Assembly: GCA_033964015.1 (NCBI GenBank)
Contig: CM066912.1
Location: 29,536,532 to 29,600,531 of the forward strand
DNA: 64,000 nucleotides
Direction of reading: 5' to 3'
DNA from: Scolanthus callimorphus
Lineage: Eukaryota > Cnidaria > Anthozoa > Actiniaria > Edwardsiidae
Position numbers and translations under genes: made by a program
Shown here: positions 61,901-64,000 of the stretch, one piece after another
Layout of the letters: every line of letters begins with the position of its first letter
Numbering within the stretch: position 1 is the stretch's first letter
The notes under the pieces: generated by a model
Databases searched by the model: none
Told to the model about the DNA's origin: nothing
Seen by the model: only the letters and a program-made list of their open reading frames with translations

Positions 61901-63261
61901 CAATTACAATTTGCGACGCAAAATAATAACAAAATCATTACGGTTGCGAAAGCCAGTGAAATGCTACCTTCGGAAGCCAATAATATGCTACTTGCGGAAG
62001 CCAATACAAAGCTACCTGCGACAACCAATAAAGTGCTAACTGCGGAAGCCAATAATATGCTACTTGCGGAAGCCAATACAAAGCTACCTGCGACAACCAA
62101 TAAAGTGCTAACCGCGGAAAAAATAATATGCTACTTGCGGAAGCCAATACAAAGCTACCTGCGACAACCAATAAAGGGCTAACTGCGGAAGCCAATAAAG
62201 TGCTACCTACGGAAGTCAGTAAAGTGCCCCCGAAGGAAGACAGTAAACTGCCAGCTACGGGAATACAGGCATATGAATGGACAAAATTTGGCACGTGCAG
62301 CGTCACGTGTGGACGGGGAGTGAAGGAACGTTACCGGAAGTGTAACGCAATAGAGTGTGAATCAGAAGGCAAGGAAACCCAAATGTTACCATGTTATAAT
62401 CCACCATGCAAAGGTAGGGATAAAGCTTCTTCATTTTCTTAGCCTGAAATGGCTCTTCACAGTCGAAAGCCATGCCCGAGGATTAACAAACCCTTTGGGG
62501 GCGCCCGCAGAGAAAAGTACAGTAGGTCTCCGACAAGTCGTCAGCAAGGCTAGGAAAAATGTCGGGCTCGAATACTTTGTTTTACAATGTTAAAATCAAC
62601 GGCAGAACAGCTTACTCACGTTTTTCTGGCAGCGTGAAGTTTCGGGTAAAGCCTAGCGCAATTCTCTGTAGGCAATTTTCCTCGGAACCGAGAATTCAAT
62701 CTCGGATTTCGTGCGACAGGTTTCAGGTATTAAAACTTTAGAACCAAAGTATATATTTATTAGGTTTGAAAAATCACTCCAAATGCGGAAGACATTTTAC
62801 GCCTCAATTAAAGGGGCACTCGCACGCTTAATATTCGTCCACCGTGGACTAAAATAAGTAAAATTGTATCCGTGAAAACATATGTACATTGCCCGTAGTA
62901 ATCAAAATAATCCTCCAGATTAATAGACAAACCTTTCAAGTGTTAGACAAATGCAATTCTAGCCTGTTATCAAGAGGATGGAATTGGATTGCGATTTGAG
63001 CTATTTTCTTGTCACGGAAGTGGCCACCAAGCGTGCGAGAGCCCCTTTAAACACGCAGGTATTGAGAACCACAATCCTCTCCAGTGGATTAACTGACCAA
63101 GTTTACGTTCTCAGGGTCTTCTGAGTGGTCTGGTTACTCCAAGTGCAGTGTTACGTGTGGTATGGGGAAACGAACCCGCACTCGACAATGTAACGGGAAA
63201 AATTGCATCAAAACAGGCAAAGAAGTCTCTACAATAACATGTAGGAAGCCTACGTGTCCAG
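43902..63261 (+). CDS. Modular secreted protein gene: PLAT, three F5/8C, LamG, TSP1 (17+ exons, continues past window)
   Basis: Seventeen phase-consistent exons give at least 1,255 codons; the last exon in view ends in phase 1 with a good donor, so the gene continues. Approximate residues: signal peptide 1-20, PLAT 22-151, F5/8C 152-304, laminin-G-like 305-524, F5/8C 525-680, TSP1 681-748, F5/8C 749-906, linker with 8-residue repeats then TSP1 907-1206, TSP1 1207-1255. These modules belong to animal extracellular matrix and adhesion proteins. F5/8C plus TSP1 mixtures occur in the coral skeletal-matrix protein coadhesin, which makes a matrix or biomineral role possible but unproven. Nearly every domain is bounded by phase-1 introns, the signature of exon shuffling. 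Two exons are one base short of a frame-keeping length. No transmembrane segment is visible in the part present. Confidence 0.8.
43989..44505. mobile_element. TIR element with GGAACCCCGATTTTACGAT ends
   Basis: Terminal repeats GGAACCCCGATTTTACGAT / ATCGTAAAATCGGGGTTCC, about 510 bp. The motif recurs in diverged form at 44,083, 44,368 and 44,440. Ends resemble pogo/Tc1-type elements; no transposase. In intron 1. Confidence 0.8.
44813..44852. repeat. Poly-G run
   Basis: About 30 G interrupted by one C, near a TACC/GGTA-rich block (44,980-45,070) with repeated GGTACC words. Confidence 0.85.
45282..45426 (+). CDS. Exon 2: PLAT domain, first part
   Basis: 145 nt, phase 1 in, 2 out; acceptor TACCACAG, donor GTAAGT. 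Peptide VPYQIYVYTGDVFGAGTDAR then VFVTIYGVNGKS is a canonical PLAT start (Y-x-V-x-V-x-TGD…GTDA-x-V-x-I-x-L-x-G-x-x-G). Confidence 0.88.
45668..45893. mobile_element. MITE family S
   Basis: TAGCCTGCTTGCATGCGGTA … GCCTGCAAGCAGGCTA. Inner inverted pair GATCGGGCGCCATCTTT / AAAGATGGCGCCCGATC. An internal ~50-bp unit (ACGGACCGGGTTTTCCGCGA) is duplicated. Confidence 0.88.
46023..46125 (+). CDS. Exon 3: PLAT domain, middle part
   Basis: 103 nt, phase 2 in, 0 out; acceptor CCCTTAG, donor GTAATT. Peptide includes KFEVNVPKLGQLKKLRIRHD and SWFGAGWFLDK, the PLAT 'LG-x-L-x-x-I-x-I-x-HD … WFLD' core. Confidence 0.9.
46140..46232. repeat. CG/TG-rich simple sequence
   Basis: CGCGCGCGTGCGTGCGTGCGCGC followed by CACCGCGCGCGCAAG; short inverted pair in intron 3. 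Confidence 0.65.
46245..46590. repeat. Degenerate direct/inverted GATCGACGT repeats
   Basis: ATACGTCGATCTTTTGCCGC, GAGATCGACGTATGAATC, CGATCGACGTCTGAATC and three copies of CGTCAATTCTAATT or complement. Probably an old MITE cluster. Confidence 0.5.
46591..47678. mobile_element. Candidate TIR element of about 1.1 kb
   Basis: GAGGTCTGTCAGTCTTCCCAT at the left and ATGGGAAGACTGACAGACCTC at the right are perfect complements. Interior has short open frames only. Confidence 0.6.
47930..48300 (-). pseudogene. LINE 3' end: RT C-terminal tail plus 3' UTR
   Basis: The minus strand reads HSKCNQHANSFFPWCARFWN then TLPGSITDIEDKGRFKGELR, again the FFP-x-x-x-R-x-WN-x-LP motif. The 3' UTR ends near a short (CTACAT)n stretch at 47,919-47,937. 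In intron 3 of the PLAT/discoidin gene. Confidence 0.8.
48410..48800. mobile_element. MITE family V with adjoining poly-G run
   Basis: CATATCAAGAAAATTTCGCC (48,514) … CAGCACTTTCTTGATATG (48,796), inverted relative to 34,190. It is preceded by about 25 G (48,487-48,512) and followed by another 13 G (48,817-48,829). Confidence 0.8.
48923..49064 (+). CDS. Exon 4: PLAT domain, last part
   Basis: 142 nt, phase 0 in, 1 out. Peptide VEVKDGTGCVYMFPSHRWLA completes the PLAT fold (V-x-V…Y-x-F…x-RWL), followed by a basic Ser/Lys linker with one Cys (KSTCPRASGKKSK). Confidence 0.88.
49095..49183. mobile_element. MITE family A, internally deleted
   Basis: AAAGCAGATATCATATGACC … GACAGTCATGTGAAATCCGCTCT in under 90 bp, with CAATCGCAATTACATAACAA inside. 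Confidence 0.75.
49521..49724 (+). CDS. Exon 5: F5/8C (discoidin) domain 1, part a
   Basis: 204 nt, phase 1-1. Includes LGMSNGKIKDSQITASSSYD, the discoidin start C-x-x-x-LGM-x-x-G-x-I-x-D-x-Q-I-x-ASS, then GGWCSAFADDAEYLQVDLG, the W-C/x-P…-x-x-W-L-Q-V-DLG equivalent. Confidence 0.9.
49905..50170. mobile_element. Dispersed repeat family H
   Basis: GAAAACGAAACGCTCCTAGG … CGCTCAATTGCAATATTTTT … AGCTGGTTGG, related to 4,560. Confidence 0.5.
50340..50575. mobile_element. Dispersed repeat family L
   Basis: TAGCGGAGCTCCTTAAAGCG … GCGTCCGTGTCTGCGCGCCC … GGGAGCTCCGCTATTAG. A fragment also lies at 49,745-49,850. Confidence 0.7.
50656..50872. mobile_element. MITE with GCCGGC ends
   Basis: GATGCCGGCTTTTCACTAGT … ACTAGTGAAATGCCGGC, about 215 bp; interior GACGTAAG/CTTACG and GGAGAC/GTCTCC inverted words. 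Confidence 0.8.
50922..51082. mobile_element. MITE family B
   Basis: AGAGCAGATTTAGTATGACT … CACAGTCATACGAAATCTGCTCT, about 160 bp; interior GCGCGGCAC words. Confidence 0.88.
51157..51269 (+). CDS. Exon 6: F5/8C domain 1, part b (113 nt)
   Basis: Phase 1 in, 0 out; acceptor TTTCTGTAG, donor GTAAAA. Peptide GIATQGQALFDNWITRYVLS then YSTNGADWTSLKEKGKIR matches the F5/8C core G-I-x-TQG…W-V-x-x-Y-x-x-x-YS-x-DG-x-x-W. Confidence 0.92.
51367..51508. mobile_element. MITE with GGGGCCGGTT ends
   Basis: CAGGGGCCGGTTACTAGAAG … CTTTCAGGAACCGGCCCCAGG, about 140 bp, GATAA/TTATC-rich interior. Confidence 0.82.
51701..51941. mobile_element. MITE family B with (GGTCGC)n hexanucleotide array
   Basis: AGAGCAGATTTCGTATGACT … AAAGTCATACGAAATCTGCTCT. 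51,795-51,890 is about 16 units of GGTCGC/GGTCAC, which produces Arg-Gly, Arg-Asp or Val-Thr open frames without being a gene. Confidence 0.88.
52005..52240. mobile_element. MITE family T
   Basis: CATTCTCGTTCCCAGAGCTC … GAGCTCTGGCTTCGAGAATG, with GGAGGTTCTGGTGACAT / CTCACCAGAGCCTCC inside. A diverged relative covers 54,837-55,125. Confidence 0.8.
52420..52561 (+). CDS. Exon 7: F5/8C domain 1, part c
   Basis: 142 nt, phase 0 in, 1 out. Peptide NFTANSDRNTTVTHWFPEIK, then AKVIRVRPLSW…CMRIELYGCVE is the F5/8C end (F-x-GN-x-D…x-ARYIRI-x-P-x-x-W-x-x-x-x-x-x-R-x-ELYGC). Two N-x-T sequons. Confidence 0.92.
52583..52725. mobile_element. MITE, GTTCACACTA ends
   Basis: AAGGCCCTGTTCACACTAATGCG … CGCGTTAGTGTGGATGGGCCCT, about 140 bp, directly after the F5/8C-1 donor. 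Confidence 0.8.
52905..53090. mobile_element. Dispersed repeat family G
   Basis: Second copy of the 4,283 repeat: AATCATTCGTTTGAGAAGTA … TTTGTCATCAGGA … GTTTGGAAATCCTGATGAAA. Confidence 0.65.
53455..53605. repeat. Inverted CCCGA/TCGGG-rich block
   Basis: CCCGATAATTATCGGGGGG, TTTCGAGAAACAC, CCACCCGAAAAG, ATATCGGGAGATTTCGAGAAACGA, then about 9 C. Opens a frame but has no recognisable domain. Confidence 0.5.
54023..54681 (+). CDS. Exon 8: laminin-G-like (concanavalin-fold) domain, one base short
   Basis: 659 nt between TTTTTAG and GTGAGC. Neighbouring phases require a length divisible by three (phase 1-1). The first part reads VAKAVLYLRFERIVKGNIIR and stops after the GGGG run at 54,162-54,165; the +1 frame then continues as one LamG_3-type fold (INGGDVLFNGAQFVNKP, TIALWVKLF, IWTHIVGVYDSKTG, AGIGEHKGERLLDGVVDEF). 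A missing base in that G run explains the stop. Family role: carbohydrate or ligand-binding beta sandwich. Confidence 0.8.
55199..55408 (+). CDS. Exon 9: F5/8C domain 2, part a
   Basis: 210 nt, phase 1-1; acceptor ATTCCTAG, donor GTTTGC. Peptide CFTPIGMEDMKIKDAQVTAS, then SAWCSDDDDKEPYLTIDLKD matches the discoidin start; same boundaries as exon 5. Confidence 0.9.
55446..55904. mobile_element. MITE family A with nested family S
   Basis: AGAGCGGATTTCAGATGGGT … GGTCATCCGAAATCCGCTCT. Inside, 55,499-55,703 is a family S element (TAGCCTACTTGCAGGC … CTGCGAGCAGGCTA) with a 20-plus G run at 55,590-55,612. Confidence 0.83.
56415..56527 (+). CDS. Exon 10: F5/8C domain 2, part b (113 nt)
   Basis: Phase 1 in, 0 out; donor GTAACA. 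Peptide VAIQGASVLDSFVTSFKVCY then SHTGRKYSCVSENATGQ. The usual WV-x-x-Y and W of this segment are replaced (FVTSF, YSC), so the domain is divergent but length is identical to the other copies. Confidence 0.85.
56586..56833. mobile_element. MITE family A
   Basis: TAGAGCGGTTTTCACATGAC … AAAGTCATGTGAAATCCGCTCTA, about 248 bp, starting 59 bp after F5/8C exon 10. Confidence 0.88.
57088..57232 (+). CDS. Exon 11: F5/8C domain 2, part c
   Basis: 145 nt, phase 0 in, 1 out. Peptide ALMGNTDKDSVKIHWFSRFF, then FVRFYPLAWYGDSICMRTEL and YGC. Matches exon 7 and exon 15. Confidence 0.92.
57233..57694. other. Intron, no recognised feature
   Basis: Between F5/8C-2 and TSP1-1. No repeat boundaries seen. Confidence 0.4.
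57695..57898 (+). CDS. Exon 12: TSP1 repeat 1 (atypical)
   Basis: 204 nt, phase 1-1; acceptor ACTTGCAG, donor GTAGAG. After an acidic spacer (IIDDVIDPTQTE) comes LADCSVSCGKGTIRKLTPC and a closing CERPSCP. The C-S-x-x-CG-x-G core and six Cys are present, but the Trp normally preceding the first Cys is absent. Confidence 0.8.
58205..58470. mobile_element. MITE with CCCCGTCCACACTAC ends
   Basis: AGGCCCCGTCCACACTACAC … GTAGTGTGGACGAGG, interior GAAAACG words. A related half copy is at 25,865-25,975 (CTCCGGATATGGCTATCGTC). Confidence 0.8.
58668..58882. mobile_element. MITE family C
   Basis: AAAAGGGGCTCTCGCGCGCT … ATGCGCGAGCCCCTTTAAA; ends 30 bp before F5/8C exon 13. Confidence 0.85.
58912..59124 (+). 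CDS. Exon 13: F5/8C domain 3, part a, with GC splice donor
   Basis: 213 nt, phase 1-1; acceptor CCCCTTAAG. Peptide CFAPVGMSAGAVNDSSISGS, then GSWCAGHTDDHQYIEVDLKK. The 3' boundary ACAG|GCAAGT is a GC-AG donor: phase and homology to exons 5 and 9 require it, and no GT in phase lies at the right place. Confidence 0.88.
59138..59372. mobile_element. MITE family D
   Basis: TTAAAGAGTCTGAGTCAGCC … GTGGCTGATACGGGCTCTTTAA, full copy, starting 14 bp after the GC splice donor of exon 13. Confidence 0.88.
59575..59842. mobile_element. MITE family Q
   Basis: ATTCGCCTTTGTCACACAAG … GGCGCGTGACAAAGGCGAAT, about 268 bp. Confidence 0.82.
59967..60079 (+). CDS. Exon 14: F5/8C domain 3, part b (113 nt)
   Basis: Phase 1 in, 0 out; acceptor TTTGACAG, donor GTAAAC. 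Peptide GVGTQGQVSADHWVTKYRIE then YSISKIGWNNYTENFRPK, a clear F5/8C core. Confidence 0.92.
60710..60731. repeat. Poly-C run
   Basis: About 21 consecutive C in the intron before exon 15. The rest of this intron (60,080-60,870) has no recognised feature. Confidence 0.85.
60873..61020 (+). CDS. Exon 15: F5/8C domain 3, part c
   Basis: 148 nt, phase 0 in, 1 out; acceptor TTTCCAAG, donor GTGAGT. Peptide IFTGNDDKDTVAIRHLMHPI then TARYVRVYPLTWHGGLICMR and AEIYGC. An alternative acceptor (TTCACAG) 9 nt downstream stays in frame. Confidence 0.9.
61021..61514. other. Intron, no recognised feature
   Basis: AT-rich. A short direct repeat CACTGAAAAG(T/C)CTCTTGG at 61,105-61,140 and AAGTTTTATCAATT at 61,445-61,475. 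Confidence 0.45.
61515..62413 (+). CDS. Exon 16: Tyr/Thr/Asn-rich linker, 8-residue repeats, TSP1 repeat 2 (one base short)
   Basis: 899 nt between TTTTACAG and GTAGGG; flanking phases need 900. It begins basic (LYLTKTKSKSKKHG), then a Tyr/Gln/Asn-rich low-complexity region, then 8-residue repeats (EANNMLLA, EANTKLPA, TTNKVLTA and variants). In the third repeat round a run of six A at 62,118-62,123 replaces the expected GAAGCCAA-type sequence with one base fewer, shifting the frame. The other frame carries the remaining repeats and TSP1 (EWTKFGTCSVTCGRGVKERY…PCYNPPC). Either a sequence error or a real lesion. Confidence 0.75.
61953..62260 (+). repeat. 24-bp tandem repeats coding for 8-residue units
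   Basis: About twelve 24-bp units, with a 72-bp higher-order period (EANNMLLA / EANTKLPA / TTNKVLTA). Later units diverge (EANKVLPT, EVSKVPPK, EDSKLPAT). The repeat expansion is exonic, between F5/8C domain 3 and TSP1. Confidence 0.85.
62812..63050. mobile_element. MITE family C
   Basis: TTAAAGGGGCACTCGCACGC … GCGTGCGAGAGCCCCTTTAA, interior ATTCGTCCACCGTGGAC. Lies 65 bp before TSP1 exon 17. 62,414-62,811 shows nothing else. Confidence 0.88.
63115..63261 (+). CDS. Exon 17: TSP1 repeat 3
   Basis: 147 nt, phase 1-1; acceptor CGTTCTCAG, donor GTACAA. Peptide SEWSGYSKCSVTCGMGKRTR, then Cys-rich end with CRKPTCP. Canonical TSP1 with W-S-x-Y-S-x-CSVTCG and basic layer. The gene continues right of the window. 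Confidence 0.9.
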
Positions 63262-64000
63262 GTACAATCAATCAACACTATCATCACTAGCAAACAAACA
63301 TTCTGACGAGAAAACGGAAGCACAGGAGGTAGTTGAATAATCTAAGCCATTCGTCTATCACCTCTATGCTAGGGGTTGGATTCCCGGGCTGAGCTGCTAG
63401 GGTTTTTTCTCTTTCTGCTAGGGTTGTGTTGTTTCGCACCTTATAGTCCATTGGCTGGTCGAATTTTCCCCACACTGGGAGTCAAAACCCTACCATTTGA
63501 AGAACCCTCCCCTGTACTGGAATTTCCAGAGGTCGTCAACACCCTTCCCCCCTCCCCTGTGATTTCCAGGGGTCCTGAACTCCTCCCTCCCCTGGAATTT
63601 GAACACCCCCGCCATTGGAATGTTCAGGTTGCCTAAACAACCCCGTTTTCCACAGCTTAGACACACCCCCTTTCCCCCGGAATTGCCAGGATTTCCAGGG
63701 GTCCTCGCCTCCTCCCCCTAGGAATTTCCAGGGCTTAGATAGACCCCTCCCCCTTTAATTTTACAGGGTCCTCTATCCCCTCGGTGCTTAAAGAAAATGC
63801 AATCGGCCATTGTCTTTCGAAAGAGACAATAAACCGAGGTCCTTTCTCCCCTATTAGTCATGTGGAAGGTAAAAAGCCTAAAACGTAAATACAGTCTTAC
63901 TTTTCCTTTTACCATTGCTCATTTTGTGCGTATTTCCGTGTGCACGATCGTGTATGAGAAACTGTAAAATGTTATCCTCCAAAATGAATAATCACATGAT
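63262..64000. other. Intron continuing past the window, with family M block
   Basis: 63,440-63,800 carries many TCCCCTGGAATTTCCAG-type words (family M). An AT-rich stretch with GACAATAAACCGAGGTCC at about 63,825 also occurs near 2,757. No exon after 63,261 recognised. Confidence 0.5.

Overview
The window looks like animal nuclear DNA from a cnidarian, most likely an anthozoan (coral or sea anemone). Two multi-exon secreted-protein genes with short phase-matched exons and AT-rich introns sit in a dense field of inverted-repeat elements (MITEs and foldbacks), LINE 3' ends and a Penelope-like fragment. The strongest taxon clue is the minus-strand gene. It combines a CAP/SCP domain, a C-type lectin domain and minicollagen-type cysteine-rich domains, an architecture known from the nematocyst outer wall antigen NOWA. 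There is no bacterial-style gene organisation, CRISPR array or recognised rRNA/tRNA gene.

Layout. (1) About 2,100-36,990, minus strand: an 18-exon NOWA-like gene of 937 codons in the frame as it stands. Order from the N terminus: signal peptide, PLAT-like domain, Thr/Ser-rich mucin-like linker, CAP domain, two micro-exons, C-type lectin domain, Gln-rich Cys-x3-Cys repeats, an unrecognised segment, a minicollagen-type CRD, a Gln/Tyr/Pro-rich tail, and a second CRD that is split across two frames by a one-base shift and a 52-bp tandem repeat. (2) About 37,000-43,900: a 6.9-kb intergenic interval between the two divergently transcribed genes, filled with repeats and one LINE reverse-transcriptase remnant. 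(3) 43,902 to beyond the right edge, plus strand: a gene with at least 17 exons and 1,255 codons. Order: signal peptide, PLAT, F5/8C (discoidin), laminin-G-like, F5/8C, TSP1, F5/8C, an 8-residue-repeat linker, TSP1, TSP1. It continues out of the window.

The two genes are head to head. Both start with a signal-peptide exon followed by a three-exon PLAT module with the same intron phases (1, 2, 0, then 1), which suggests duplication of the N-terminal module. Both proteins should enter the secretory pathway. The first is likely a structural component of the nematocyst wall; the second is a modular extracellular matrix or cell-surface adhesion protein.

Three exons (2,304-2,619; 54,023-54,681; 61,515-62,413) carry one-base frame disruptions while the rest of each gene is intact and splice-phase consistent. 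Two lie in G/C homopolymers, which points to sequence error at least as much as to gene decay. All exon calls come from reading frames, splice consensus and phase matching by eye, without transcript data or database searches.
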